A stretch of 64,000 nt of DNA from Comamonadaceae bacterium (GTDB taxonomy: Bacteria; Pseudomonadota; Gammaproteobacteria; Burkholderiales; Burkholderiaceae_C), in the NCBI GenBank assembly GCA_947476285.1, contig CANJPU010000004.1, positions 62,001 to 126,000 of the forward strand. Reading direction: 5' to 3'. This document shows positions 19,152 through 28,441 of the stretch, piece after piece (positions within the stretch are counted from its first letter, which is position 1; each line of letters opens with the position of its first letter). The translations under genes were made by a program, and so were the position numbers. The notes under the pieces were generated by a model. That model saw only the letters and a program-made list of their open reading frames with translations, made no database searches and was not told where the DNA came from.

Positions 19152-20267
19152 ATGCTGATAGGCGTTCCCGCCGAGACTACGGTGGGTGAAACCCGTGTTG
19201 CCGTCACCCCCGAGACGGCCAAGAAACTTCAGGCGCAAGGGCACACCTTGCGCATCCAGTCGGGGGCGGGCGTGGCCGCCAGTGCCACCGATGAAGCCTA
19301 CCAGGCGGTGGGCGCCGAGATCACCGATGCGGCCGGCGCTTTTGGCTGCGAACTGGTGCTCAAGGTGCGCAACGCCTCTGAAGGCGAAGTCGCCCTGATG
19401 AAGCCCGGTACCACGGTGGTGGGCATGCTCAATCCCTTCGATGCCACCGGCCTGCAGCGGCTGGCCGCGGCCAAGCTGACCAGCTTTGCACTGGAAGCAG
19501 CGCCGCGCACCACCCGGGCGCAGAGCATGGACGTGCTGTCTTCGCAGGCCAACATCGCCGGTTACAAAGCCGTGATGATGGCGGCTAACCTTTACCAGCG
19601 CTTCTTCCCCATGCTCATGACCGCCGCTGGCACCGTGAAAGCGGCGCGCGTGGTCATCCTGGGTGTGGGTGTGGCCGGTCTGCAGGCGATTGCCACAGCC
19701 AAGCGTCTGGGCGCGGTGATCGAGGCTTCGGACGTGCGGCCCAGCGTGAAAGAGCAGGTCGAATCGCTTGGCGCCAAGTTCATCGACGTGCCCTACGAAA
19801 CCCAGGAAGAGAAGGAAGCTGCTGAAGGCGTGGGCGGCTATGCCCGGCCCATGCCGCAAAGCTGGCTGGACCGTCAAAAGGTGGAAGTGGCCAAACGCGT
19901 GGCCCAGGCCGACGTGGTCATCACCACCGCCCTGATTCCTGGGCGGGCGGCGCCGGTGCTGGTCACTGAAGACATGGTGCGCGCCATGAAGCCCGGTTCG
20001 GTCATCGTCGACCTGGCCGCGCCTGCGGGTGGCAACTGCCCGTTAACAGAGCCCGGGCGCATTGTGTCAAAGCATGGCGTCACCCTGGTGGGCGAGACCA
20101 ACATCCCGGCCCTGGTGGCTGCGGATGCCTCGTCGCTGTATGCGCGCAACGTGCTGGACTTCCTCAAGCTGATCCTGCCCAAGGATGGCGGCCTGAAGGT
20201 GGACCTGGAAGACGACATCGTGGCGGCCTGCCTGATGACCCAGAACGGCGAAGTGCGTCGGAAATAA
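19152..20267 (+). CDS. pntAA: NAD(P) transhydrogenase subunit alpha, part 1
   Basis: A 371-residue soluble NAD(H)-binding domain I of the proton-translocating transhydrogenase. It starts MLIGVPAETTVGETRVAVTP. The Rossmann motif VILGVGVAGLQAIATAKRLG is central and the mobile loop region follows. The enzyme transfers hydride from NADH to NADP+, driven by proton entry. The alpha chain is split here (PntAA plus PntAB), in contrast to the single PntA of E. coli. Ribosome site AGAGGAGAG lies before the ATG. The 172-base upstream gap should hold the operon promoter; no clear -35/-10 pair was evident to me. Confidence 0.96.
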   Translation: MLIGVPAETTVGETRVAVTPETAKKLQAQGHTLRIQSGAGVAASATDEAYQAVGAEITDAAGAFGCELVLKVRNASEGEVALMKPGTTVVGMLNPFDATGLQRLAAAKLTSFALEAAPRTTRAQSMDVLSSQANIAGYKAVMMAANLYQRFFPMLMTAAGTVKAARVVILGVGVAGLQAIATAKRLGAVIEASDVRPSVKEQVESLGAKFIDVPYETQEEKEAAEGVGGYARPMPQSWLDRQKVEVAKRVAQADVVITTALIPGRAAPVLVTEDMVRAMKPGSVIVDLAAPAGGNCPLTEPGRIVSKHGVTLVGETNIPALVAADASSLYARNVLDFLKLILPKDGGLKVDLEDDIVAACLMTQNGEVRRK

Positions 20268-20293
20268 AGACAAGACACAAGAGGAAACGCGTC

Positions 20294-20617
20294 ATGGAAG
20301 TCTCCCACACCATCATCAACCTGATCATCTTCGTGCTGGCCATCTATGTGGGCTATCACGTGGTCTGGACCGTCACCCCCGCGCTGCATACGCCGCTGAT
20401 GGCCGTGACCAACGCCATCTCGGCCATCGTCATCGTCGGCGCCATGTTGGCAGCGGCCCTGACCGAAACCACCCTGGGCAAGACCATGGGCGTGCTGGCC
20501 GTGGCCCTGGCCGCAGTCAACATCTTCGGCGGCTTCCTGGTGACGCGCCGAATGCTGGAGATGTTCAAGAAGAAAGAGAAGAAGGCGCCTGCTGGCGCTG
20601 AGGGAGCGGCTAAATGA
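20294..20617 (+). CDS. pntAB: NAD(P) transhydrogenase subunit alpha, part 2
   Basis: A 107-residue membrane piece with three to four hydrophobic helices (INLIIFVLAIYVGYHVVW, AISAIVIVGAMLAAAL, VLAVALAAVNIFGGFLV). It corresponds to the membrane part of E. coli PntA. A lysine-rich cytosolic tail follows. Its ATG has an AAGAGGAAAC ribosome site, and its stop overlaps the pntB start as ATGA at 20614. Confidence 0.95.
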   Translation: MEVSHTIINLIIFVLAIYVGYHVVWTVTPALHTPLMAVTNAISAIVIVGAMLAAALTETTLGKTMGVLAVALAAVNIFGGFLVTRRMLEMFKKKEKKAPAGAEGAAK

Positions 20618-22038
20618 GTATGAACCTTGTCACGCTGCTCTATCTTGTAGCTTCTATCTGTTTCATCCAGGCCCTCAAAGGCCTGTCGCATCCCACGACG
20701 TCCATCCGCGGCAATCTATTTGGCATGATCGGCATGGCCATTGCCGCGCTGACCACCGCCGCGCTGATTGTCGAAATCTCTGGCGGTCAGGCCCGAGGCA
20801 TGGTCTGGGTTTTCATGGGTCTGGTGGTGGGCGGGGGCTATGGGGCCTACCGCGCCAAGACGGTGGAAATGACCAAGATGCCTGAGCTGGTGGCCTTCTT
20901 CCACAGCATGATCGGCTTGGCGGCCGTCTTTATCGCAGTGGCGGCGGTGGCCGAGCCACACGCGTTTGGCATTGTGGCCAAGGGCCTGCCCATTCCTGCG
21001 GGCAATCGGCTGGAGCTGTTCCTGGGCGCGGCGATTGGCGCCATCACCTTCAGCGGCTCGGTCATCGCGTTTGGCAAGCTCTCGGGCACCTACAAGTTTC
21101 GACTGTTTCAGGGTGCGCCGGTGCAGTTCCCTGGCCAGCACAAGCTCAACCTGTTGCTGGGCATTGTCACCGTTGCTCTGGGCCTGGTGTTCACCTTCAC
21201 CGGCAACTGGACGGCGTTCCTTGCGATGCTGGCGCTGGCCTTCGTCATGGGGGTGCTGATCATCATCCCGATTGGTGGGGCCGACATGCCGGTGGTGGTG
21301 TCCATGCTCAACAGCTATTCGGGCTGGGCGGCTGCGGGCATCGGCTTTAGCTTGAACAACAGCATGTTGATCATCGCTGGCTCTCTGGTGGGCAGCTCGG
21401 GCGCCATCCTGTCCTACATCATGTGCAAGGCGATGAATCGCTCGTTCTTCAACGTGATCCTGGGTGGCTTTGGCGGCGACAGTGGTCAGGTTGCGGCTGG
21501 TTCGGGGGTGCAGCGCAGCGTCAAGAGCGGCAGCGCAGACGATGCGGCCTTTGTGCTGTCCAATGCCGAGACCGTGATCATCGTGCCTGGCTACGGCCTG
21601 GCGGTGGCGCGGGCCCAGCATGCGGTCAAGGAGCTGGCGGCCAAGCTCACTGAGAAGGGCATCAAAGTCAAGTACGCCATTCACCCGGTGGCCGGGCGCA
21701 TGCCGGGCCACATGAATGTGCTGCTGGCCGAGGCCGAGGTGCCTTACGACCAGGTGTTCGAGATGGAAGACATCAACGGCGAGTTCGGCCAAGCCGACGT
21801 GGCCATCATCCTGGGCGCCAATGACGTTGTGAACCCTGCGGCCTTGACCAAGGGCAGTGCGATCTATGGCATGCCCATCCTGGAAGCCTACAAGGCCAAG
21901 ACCGTGATCGTGAACAAGCGCTCCATGGCTGCGGGCTACGCAGGCCTGGACAACGAGTTGTTCTACATGGACAAGACCATGATGGTGTTTGGCGATGCGA
22001 AGAAGGTGGTTGAAGATATGGGCAAAGCCATCGAATAA
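20614..22038 (+). CDS. pntB: NAD(P) transhydrogenase subunit beta
   Basis: A 474-residue subunit with about nine membrane helices in the first 290 residues, forming the proton channel with PntAB. A C-terminal NADP(H)-binding domain follows (VIIVPGYGLAVARAQHAVKE, HPVAGRMPGHMNVLLAEA, DVAIILGANDVVNP). It completes the pntAA-pntAB-pntB operon, which ends at a strong terminator 23 bases after the stop. The main role of the complex is NADPH supply for biosynthesis and glutathione reduction. Confidence 0.97.
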   Translation: MSMNLVTLLYLVASICFIQALKGLSHPTTSIRGNLFGMIGMAIAALTTAALIVEISGGQARGMVWVFMGLVVGGGYGAYRAKTVEMTKMPELVAFFHSMIGLAAVFIAVAAVAEPHAFGIVAKGLPIPAGNRLELFLGAAIGAITFSGSVIAFGKLSGTYKFRLFQGAPVQFPGQHKLNLLLGIVTVALGLVFTFTGNWTAFLAMLALAFVMGVLIIIPIGGADMPVVVSMLNSYSGWAAAGIGFSLNNSMLIIAGSLVGSSGAILSYIMCKAMNRSFFNVILGGFGGDSGQVAAGSGVQRSVKSGSADDAAFVLSNAETVIIVPGYGLAVARAQHAVKELAAKLTEKGIKVKYAIHPVAGRMPGHMNVLLAEAEVPYDQVFEMEDINGEFGQADVAIILGANDVVNPAALTKGSAIYGMPILEAYKAKTVIVNKRSMAAGYAGLDNELFYMDKTMMVFGDAKKVVEDMGKAIE

Positions 22039-22060
22039 GCAAGCTTGCCTGATGCGATCA

Positions 22061-22085
22061 AAGGGCCCCTGCCGGGGCCCTTTTT
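22061..22085 (+). terminator. Rho-independent terminator of the pnt operon
   Basis: AAGGGCCCC-TGCC-GGGGCCCTT followed by Ts: a perfect nine-pair stem with a four-base loop and a T-run. It lies 23 bases after the pntB stop and separates the pnt operon from the toxin-antitoxin genes. Confidence 0.95.
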
Positions 22086-22129
22086 CACGTACGCCTGAGG
22101 ACATCCTTCGACGTTCGACATGACCTAGG

Positions 22130-22155
22130 TATAATCATTCACCTCATGGGTGAAT
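22130..22155 (+). promoter_or_regulatory. Promoter -10 and autoregulatory operator of the toxin-antitoxin operon
   Basis: A perfect TATAAT (22130-22135) is followed at once by the palindrome ATTCACC-TCATG-GGTGAAT (22137-22155), which would cover the transcription start. No good -35 hexamer is seen at 17 bases (TTCGAC at 22107 is weak). A palindrome at the start site is what an HTH antitoxin would bind to shut off its own operon. The toxin ATG is 17 bases after the palindrome. Confidence 0.75.
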
Positions 22156-22171
22156 AATAAATACAAGACAC

Positions 22172-22507
22172 ATGGAAATCACGTTTTCCAGCGAAAAGCT
22201 CAAGCGCCAATGCGAGTCGACAGGTGAGCGAAAAAAGTCCTTCGGCGCACCTGCAGCCAAAACCCTGAAGACGCGGCTTGATGATCTTGATGCCGCCACC
22301 TGTATGGATGACATGCGGCATCTGCCCGGTCGCTGGGAAGAGTTAACCGGGGACCGCAAAGGTCATTTCTCCTGCCGGCTGGACAAGGCGCTTCGACTGA
22401 TCCTGCGCCCCATGCGCCAGCCGCCTCCAACAAGGCCCGAAGGGGGAATGGACTGGGCCGCAATTGATAAAGTAACTGTGACGGAAGTGGTGAATTATCA
22501 TGGCTGA
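22172..22507 (+). CDS. higB: HigB/RelE-type toxin
   Basis: A 111-residue basic protein with the RelE/HigB (plasmid maintenance killer) pattern: MEITFSSEKLKRQCES, then LDDLDAATCMDDMRHLPG, GRWEELTGDRKGHFSCRLD and LRLILRP. Family toxins cleave mRNA on the ribosome. It is longer at the C-terminus than HigB of about 92 residues, with an added Pro-rich loop before VTVTEVVNYHG. The toxin gene precedes the antitoxin gene and overlaps it by eight bases, the usual reversed order of higBA. Confidence 0.88.
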   Translation: MEITFSSEKLKRQCESTGERKKSFGAPAAKTLKTRLDDLDAATCMDDMRHLPGRWEELTGDRKGHFSCRLDKALRLILRPMRQPPPTRPEGGMDWAAIDKVTVTEVVNYHG

Positions 22508-23618
22508 AAATCTGCATCGATATATCCCAAAGGAGGTTTCGCCTCCTGGCGACAGCTTGCGAGACCTGATAGACGAGCGCGGCATCAGTCAGGCCGAACT
22601 TGCCCGGCGGCTGGGGCGTCCTGCTCAGGCCATCAACGAGATTATTGCGGCCAAGAAAGAGATCACCGAAGACACTGCGCTTGAGTTGGAGCGCGTGTTG
22701 CAGGTGCCGGCGCGGTTTTGGCTGGCGCGTGAGTCGCGGTTCCGTGAGTTTCTTGCGCGCCAGCGCGCCGCACAGGCGGGAAGGGAGGCGCTGCCTTGGG
22801 CCCGTCGGTTTCCTCTCAAATCCATGCAGGCTGCAAACTTACTGCCAGCAGGCAGGCTCACGGATTCGTTGCTGGAGCAGATGGTCGAGCCGCTCCTGAG
22901 ATTCTTTGGAGTGGCATCTACAGAAGGCTGGGCGGCGCAGTACGACACTCTTGCGGCGCAGTTTCGCCGCGCCAGGCCAGAAGTGCAAACGGATGTGGCC
23001 GCCATCACCGTGTGGCTTCGCATGGGTGAGGTTGAAGCCGCAAGGAGGGGTGTCGCTGACTTCAGTGCCGCGACACTAGAGACCCAACTGGTGAAAATGC
23101 GCGCACTGAGTTTGCGGCCGGCATCGGAAATTGGCAGGGAGCTGGTGCAACTGTGTGCAGATGTTGGCGTTGTGCTTGTGTTCGTGCCGGCCCTGCCCGG
23201 CACGCATGTGTCGGGGGTGGCACGGTGGCTGAACGGCAAGCCTTTGATTCAATTGTCTTTGCTGGGAAAGTGGAACGACGCATTCTGGTTCAGCTTTTTC
23301 CACGAGGTGGCTCATATCCTTAAGCATCCCCATCGGGCGGTGTTTCTGGATGACGCGTCGGCGGGCGAAGCTGTGAGCTCCCCTGAGGAGCAGGAGGCCA
23401 ATCGGTTTGCGACAGATGCTCTCGTTCCGAAAGAATATCGGGACGAGCTGGACACTGTGCTGCTGAATGCCCGGAGCGTGGAAGGTCTGGCCAAGCGTAT
23501 GAAAATCCATCCTGGCATTGTGGTGGGTCAATTGCAGCATCGGGGACGAATCCCATACTCGCATCCGTTGACTCGGCTCAAGGCTCGCTATGAAATATCC
23601 GCTAAGCGAATCGTGTAG
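22500..23618 (+). CDS. HigA-type antitoxin fused to an ImmA/IrrE zinc peptidase domain
   Basis: A 372-residue protein, about three to four times a normal HigA. Residues 17-75 form an XRE helix-turn-helix (GISQAELARRLGRPAQAINE) of the HigA type. A linker follows, then from about 210 an ImmA/IrrE-type domain with a HExxH zinc motif, His268-Glu269-Val-Ala-His272, and a likely third ligand Glu299 in EEQEANRFATD. Such peptidases cleave repressors in phage and stress responses. The HTH part should bind the palindrome at 22137-22155. The gene ends 129 bases before fadD. The 23619-23747 gap holds an imperfect inverted repeat around GTGTTT/AAACAC but no gene. Confidence 0.88.
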   Translation: MAENLHRYIPKEVSPPGDSLRDLIDERGISQAELARRLGRPAQAINEIIAAKKEITEDTALELERVLQVPARFWLARESRFREFLARQRAAQAGREALPWARRFPLKSMQAANLLPAGRLTDSLLEQMVEPLLRFFGVASTEGWAAQYDTLAAQFRRARPEVQTDVAAITVWLRMGEVEAARRGVADFSAATLETQLVKMRALSLRPASEIGRELVQLCADVGVVLVFVPALPGTHVSGVARWLNGKPLIQLSLLGKWNDAFWFSFFHEVAHILKHPHRAVFLDDASAGEAVSSPEEQEANRFATDALVPKEYRDELDTVLLNARSVEGLAKRMKIHPGIVVGQLQHRGRIPYSHPLTRLKARYEISAKRIV

Positions 23619-23747
23619 GCAGGCGAAAATACAGCGACGGATCGTGGGAGTGCGGGTGTTTCCGCGAACTCCTAGGGAAAACACAATCGCCAGTCTGGGC
23701 AGTGCGCGACACAATCGATCTGTAACCGGCAAATGGAGAACGAAACA

Positions 23748-25433
23748 ATGAGCGATCTGAGCGACCGTCCCTGGCTGAGTTCCTACTCGCCCGGCGTACC
23801 TGCCGACATCGATGCCAGCCAATACAGCTCGCTGGTGCAGTTGATGGAAGAGAGCTTCCAGAAATACGCGGACCGCACCGCCTATAGTTTCATGGGCAAG
23901 GACATCGGCTACAGCCAGACCGATTCGAACAGCCGGGCTCTGGCCATCTACCTGCAAGGGCTGGGCTTGGCCAAGGGCGATCGGGTGGCGATCATGATGC
24001 CCAACATGCCGCAGTACCCGATGGCCGTTGCGGCCATTCTTCGCGCAGGGCTGGTGGTGGTCAATGTCAATCCACTCTACACGCCGCGCGAGCTGGAGCA
24101 CCAGCTCAAGGACTCGGGCGCCAAGGCCATCATCATCATCGAGAATTTCGCGCACACGCTGGACCAGTGCATCGCCAACACCCAGGTCAAGCATGTAGTG
24201 GTGGCCGCCATGGGCGATCAGTTGGGGCTACTCAAGGGGGCGCTGGTCAACTATGTGGTGCGCAACATCAAGAAGATGGTGCCGGCCTTCAACCTGCCCC
24301 ACGCGGTGCGATTCAACGAGGCCCTCGCGCAGGGCGCCCGCGGGGCTTTGCAAAAACCGCAGATCGGGCCAGACGACGTGGCGGTGCTGCAATACACCGG
24401 TGGCACCACCGGGGTCTCCAAAGGTGCGGTGCTGCTGCATCGAAACATCATTGCCAACGTGCTGCAATCGCAGGCCTGGAATGATCCGGTGATGAAGCTG
24501 GTGCCCCCAAACGAGCAGTCCACCGCCGTGTGCGCGCTGCCGCTCTATCACATCTATGCATTCACAGTCGGGATGATGCTGTCCATGCGCACCGGCGGCA
24601 AGCTGATCCTCATTCCCAATCCGCGCGACCTTCCCTCAGTGCTCAAGACCTTGTCAAAGCAGACCTTCCACAGCTTCCCCGCTGTCAACACTTTGTTCAA
24701 TGCGCTGGCCAACCACCCGGATTTCAACACCGTCAACTGGAAGAACCTGAAGGCCTCTGTGGGCGGCGGCATGGCGGTGCAAAGCGCGGTGGCCAAACTC
24801 TGGCATGACAAGACTGGCTGCGTCATCTGTGAGGGCTATGGCCTGTCAGAGACTTCGCCATCGGCCTGTTGCAACCCCACCACCATCACCGAGTTCACCG
24901 GCACCATCGGCGTGCCGCTACCCAGCACCTACATGAAGCTGGTGGACGACAACGACAAGGAGTCAGCACCCGGAGAGCGTGGTGAGATCGCGATCAAGGG
25001 CCCGCAAGTGATGGCCGGTTATTGGCAGCGCCCCGATGAGACCGCCAAGTCCATGACGCCCGACGGTTACTTCAAGACCGGCGATATCGGCACGGTCGAT
25101 GAGCGCGGCCACTTCAAGATCGTGGACCGCAAGAAGGACATGGTGCTGGTCAGCGGCTTCAATGTCTACCCCAATGAGGTGGAAGAAGTGGTGGGCCAAC
25201 TCGAAGGCGTGCTCGAGTGCGCGGTGATCGGTGTGCCCGACGAAACATCGGGCGAAGCCGTGAAGCTCATTATCGTCAAGAAGAACCCCAGTCTCACTGA
25301 GGCTCAGGTGCGCGACTACTGCCGCGCCAATCTGACCGGCTACAAGCAACCCAAGTATGTGGAGTTCCGCACGGACCTGCCCAAGACCCCGGTTGGCAAG
25401 ATCTTGCGCAGGGCACTGCGCGAGAAGCAATAA
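23748..25433 (+). CDS. fadD: Long-chain fatty acid--CoA ligase
   Basis: A 561-residue adenylate-forming enzyme that activates fatty acids to acyl-CoA with ATP at the inner membrane. Motifs: P-loop YTGGTTGVSKGAVLLH, YGLSETSP, the hinge region FKTGDIGTVDERGHFKIVDR and the C-terminal lysine in PKTPVGKILRR. The ATG at 23748 has a GGAG ribosome site seven bases upstream; the ATG at 23733 lacks one. It is on the same strand as and 63 bases before dppB, so the fatty-acid and dipeptide genes may be read together, though a promoter in the gap is possible. Confidence 0.94.
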   Translation: MSDLSDRPWLSSYSPGVPADIDASQYSSLVQLMEESFQKYADRTAYSFMGKDIGYSQTDSNSRALAIYLQGLGLAKGDRVAIMMPNMPQYPMAVAAILRAGLVVVNVNPLYTPRELEHQLKDSGAKAIIIIENFAHTLDQCIANTQVKHVVVAAMGDQLGLLKGALVNYVVRNIKKMVPAFNLPHAVRFNEALAQGARGALQKPQIGPDDVAVLQYTGGTTGVSKGAVLLHRNIIANVLQSQAWNDPVMKLVPPNEQSTAVCALPLYHIYAFTVGMMLSMRTGGKLILIPNPRDLPSVLKTLSKQTFHSFPAVNTLFNALANHPDFNTVNWKNLKASVGGGMAVQSAVAKLWHDKTGCVICEGYGLSETSPSACCNPTTITEFTGTIGVPLPSTYMKLVDDNDKESAPGERGEIAIKGPQVMAGYWQRPDETAKSMTPDGYFKTGDIGTVDERGHFKIVDRKKDMVLVSGFNVYPNEVEEVVGQLEGVLECAVIGVPDETSGEAVKLIIVKKNPSLTEAQVRDYCRANLTGYKQPKYVEFRTDLPKTPVGKILRRALREKQ

Positions 25434-25496
25434 ATAGGCGGCGCGCCGCGCAGGTAAGGGCGGCGAAATTCGTGGAGTCTGCAAGCCCGATCACTC

Positions 25497-26507
25497 ATGT
25501 TGCGCTTCATCCTCACCCGCCTGTCGCTGATCATCCCGACTTTTTTCGGGATGACGCTGCTGGCGTTTTTCCTGATTCGCCTGGTGCCTGGCGATCCGAT
25601 CGAGACGCTCGCCGGTGAGCGCGGCATCGACGCAGCCCGCCACGCCAAGCTGCTCAAGGAATACGGCCTGGACCAGCCGGTGCTGGTGCAATACGGCATC
25701 TACATCGGCCGGGTGCTGCGCGGCGATCTGGGCAAGTCCATCATCACCCAAGAGCCAGTGCTGCGCGAATTCATCGCCCTATTTCCCGCTACCGTGGAGC
25801 TGGCGGTTTGCGCCATTCTTTTCGCCTTGCTGCTGGGTATACCGGCGGGCATCATTGCTGCGGTCAAGCGCAACTCGATCTTTGACCATGGCGTCATGGC
25901 CACATCGCTCACCGGCTATTCGATGCCGATATTCTGGTGGGGCCTGCTCCTGATTCTGCTGTTCTCGGTGCAACTGGGGTGGACGCCGGTCTCGGGCCGC
26001 ATCTCGGTGCAGCACTTCATCGAGCCGACCACTGGCTTTTTACTGATCGACTCACTGCTCACGGGCGACAAGGGCGCCTTCTGGTCCACCGTGCAGCATC
26101 TGATCCTGCCCACCATTGTGTTGGGCACCAACCCGCTGGCGGTGGTGGCGCGCATGACGCGATCGGCCATGCTGGAGGTGCTGGGCGAGGACTATATCCG
26201 TACCGCCCGCGCCAAGGGCCTGCCGCCGCTGCGCGTGGTGGGCGTGCATGCGCTGCGCAATGCGCTCATTCCGGTGGTCACCGTCATCGGCCTGCAAGTG
26301 GGTGTGCTGTTCACCGGCGCCATCTTGACCGAGACGATTTTTTCCTGGCCTGGCGTTGGCAAGTGGTTGATCGAGGCGATCAACCGCCGCGACTACCCGA
26401 TTCTGCAAGGCGGCATGCTGCTCTTGGGCGGCGTGGTCATGTTGGTCAATCTGCTGGTTGATGTCACCTACGGCATCATCAACCCGCGCATCCGGCAGAG
26501 TCGATGA
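25497..26507 (+). CDS. dppB: Dipeptide ABC transporter permease DppB
   Basis: A 336-residue inner-membrane permease (E. coli DppB has 339) with about six helices. It begins MLRFILTRLSLIIPTFFGMT and has the conserved RLVPGDPIE region. The EAA coupling loop is seen as EDYIRTARAKGLPPLRVVGV. With DppC it forms the channel for di- and tripeptides. It is the first gene of dppBCDFA; only one base separates it from dppC. Confidence 0.96.
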   Translation: MLRFILTRLSLIIPTFFGMTLLAFFLIRLVPGDPIETLAGERGIDAARHAKLLKEYGLDQPVLVQYGIYIGRVLRGDLGKSIITQEPVLREFIALFPATVELAVCAILFALLLGIPAGIIAAVKRNSIFDHGVMATSLTGYSMPIFWWGLLLILLFSVQLGWTPVSGRISVQHFIEPTTGFLLIDSLLTGDKGAFWSTVQHLILPTIVLGTNPLAVVARMTRSAMLEVLGEDYIRTARAKGLPPLRVVGVHALRNALIPVVTVIGLQVGVLFTGAILTETIFSWPGVGKWLIEAINRRDYPILQGGMLLLGGVVMLVNLLVDVTYGIINPRIRQSR

Positions 26508-26508
26508 C

Positions 26509-27411
26509 ATGACCGCAACCGTGCCCATCCCGACTCTTGCCGCCACGACGCCACCGGGGCCGCTGCGCGAGTTCTGGATTTCTTTCTCCGCCAACAAAGG
26601 CGCCGTCATGGGCTTGGTGGTGGTGGTGCTGCTGCTGCTGGTGGCCCTCTTCGCGCCTTGGCTCGCACCGCATGTGCCGGATGAGACGAATAGCGCCGCC
26701 TTTCTCAAGCCGCCCGCCTGGCAGGACGGCGGCATGCCGCAGTACTTGCTGGGCACCGATGCCATCGGCCGCGACATCCTCTCGCGCCTGATCTTTGGCG
26801 CGCGGCTGTCGCTGTCCATCGGACTGGCGGTGGTGTTGCTGTCGGTGGTCGTGGGCATTGCGCTGGGTCTGATCGCGGGTTTTGCGCGCGGCGTGGTGGA
26901 GATCGCCATCATGCGGCTGATGGACATCGTGCTGACTCTGCCCAGCCTGCTGTTGGCCATTGTGATCGTGGCCATTCTCGGGCCCGGCCTGGTCAATGCC
27001 ATGCTGGCCGTGGCGGTGGTGGTGCTGCCGCACTATGTGCGCATCACCCGCGCAGCCGTGATCGCAGAGGTGTCCAGAGACTACGTGACGGCGGCGCGCA
27101 TCAGCGGTGCCAGCACGCTGCGCCTGATGTTCAGCGAGGTGCTGCCCAACTGCGCGGCGCCGTTGATCGTGCAGGCCTCGCTGGGCGTGTCCACCGCCAT
27201 CCTGGACGCGGCAGCCCTGGGCTTTCTGGGCTTGGGCGCGCAGCCGCCTTCGCCCGAATGGGGCACCATGCTGGCCGATGCGCGCGAATTCGTGCTGCGG
27301 GCCTGGTGGGTGGTCACTTTCCCGGGGCTGGCCATTTTGCTGGCGGTGCTGGCATTCAACCTCATGGGCGACGGGCTGCGCGACGCGCTCGACCCCAAGC
27401 TCAAACGATAG
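26509..27411 (+). CDS. dppC: Dipeptide ABC transporter permease DppC
   Basis: A 300-residue second permease with [20 protein letters not shown], the hallmark of DppC/OppC proteins, and an EAA loop ([19 protein letters not shown]). Five or six helices are visible. The ATG at 26509 nearly overlaps the dppB stop (one base apart), and the product starts [20 protein letters not shown]. It is followed by dppD after ten bases. Confidence 0.96.
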   Translation: MTATVPIPTLAATTPPGPLREFWISFSANKGAVMGLVVVVLLLLVALFAPWLAPHVPDETNSAAFLKPPAWQDGGMPQYLLGTDAIGRDILSRLIFGARLSLSIGLAVVLLSVVVGIALGLIAGFARGVVEIAIMRLMDIVLTLPSLLLAIVIVAILGPGLVNAMLAVAVVVLPHYVRITRAAVIAEVSRDYVTAARISGASTLRLMFSEVLPNCAAPLIVQASLGVSTAILDAAALGFLGLGAQPPSPEWGTMLADAREFVLRAWWVVTFPGLAILLAVLAFNLMGDGLRDALDPKLKR

Positions 27412-27421
27412 ATCGCGCGCC

Positions 27422-28441
27422 ATGCCACTGCTCGAAATCGAAGACCTGCATGTCGAGTTTCCCACCCAGGGAAGCGTCATGCGTGCGGTCGATGGCGTGA
27501 GTTTGAGTGTGGAAGAAGGCGAGGTGCTGGGCATCGTCGGCGAATCCGGCTCGGGCAAGAGCGTGACCATGATGGCCTTGATGGGCTTGATCGCCTTTCC
27601 TGGGCGGGTGCGCGCCAAGACCTTGCGCTTTGCCGGCCACGATCTGCTGGGGATTGCGGATTCACAGCGAAGGCGTTTGGTGGGCAAGGACATGGCCATG
27701 ATTTTTCAGGAGCCCACCACCAGCCTGAACCCGTGCTTCACCATCGGCTGGCAACTGGTGGAGACGCTGCGCCTGCATTCACCGCTGGACGCAGCCAGCG
27801 CAAAACGGCGCGCCATTGAATTGCTGGAGCAGGTGGGCATACCGGCCGCGCACACGCGGCTGAACGACTACCCGCACCAGATGTCCGGCGGCATGAACCA
27901 GCGTGTGATGATCGCCATGGCCATCTCCTGCAATCCGCGCCTGCTGATTGCCGATGAGCCGACCACCGCATTGGACGTGACGGTGCAAGCCCAGATTCTC
28001 GATCTGCTGCGATCGCTGCAAGAGGAGCGCGGCATGGCCCTGGTGCTGATCACCCACAACATGGGCGTGGTCAGCGAAATGGCCAAGCGCGTCGCAGTCA
28101 TGTACGCGGGACAGGTGGTGGAGCAAGGGCCGGTGGCGCATTTGTTTGAGCAGCCCCAGCATCCCTACACCGAAGCCTTGCTTGCGGCGCTGCCCGAGCG
28201 CGGGCCAGTTGGCCAGCGTCTGGCCACCATCCCCGGCGTTGTACCTGGCGTGTTCGATCGGCCCGAGGGCTGCCTGTTCGCGCCGCGCTGTGCCTATGCC
28301 ACGCAGCATTGCACCACTGCTCGGCCACTGCTGCGACAGTGGCCGCCGGGTGAGGTGCGGTGTCACTACCCAATGAGCGACCTCGATCGCCAGGTGGCGA
28401 TCGAGCGAGACAAGCCGGTGCAGATGGGGGTGAATGCGTGA
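27422..28441 (+). CDS. dppD: Dipeptide ABC transporter ATP-binding protein DppD
   Basis: A 339-residue ABC ATPase: Walker [10 protein letters not shown] (about residue 40), Q-loop with [13 protein letters not shown], signature [12 protein letters not shown], Walker [14 protein letters not shown] and H-loop ITHNM. The C-terminal oligopeptide/dipeptide extension has cysteines ([15 protein letters not shown]) seen in DppD/OppD. It works with DppF to drive uptake. Its TGA overlaps the GTG start of dppF. Confidence 0.96.
   Translation: MPLLEIEDLHVEFPTQGSVMRAVDGVSLSVEEGEVLGIVGESGSGKSVTMMALMGLIAFPGRVRAKTLRFAGHDLLGIADSQRRRLVGKDMAMIFQEPTTSLNPCFTIGWQLVETLRLHSPLDAASAKRRAIELLEQVGIPAAHTRLNDYPHQMSGGMNQRVMIAMAISCNPRLLIADEPTTALDVTVQAQILDLLRSLQEERGMALVLITHNMGVVSEMAKRVAVMYAGQVVEQGPVAHLFEQPQHPYTEALLAALPERGPVGQRLATIPGVVPGVFDRPEGCLFAPRCAYATQHCTTARPLLRQWPPGEVRCHYPMSDLDRQVAIERDKPVQMGVNA

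Noticed and set aside
20716..22104. 462-codon open frame antisense to pntB
   Set aside because: Histidine-rich translation with no family features, fully opposite a clear pntB; it would also run through the pnt terminator.
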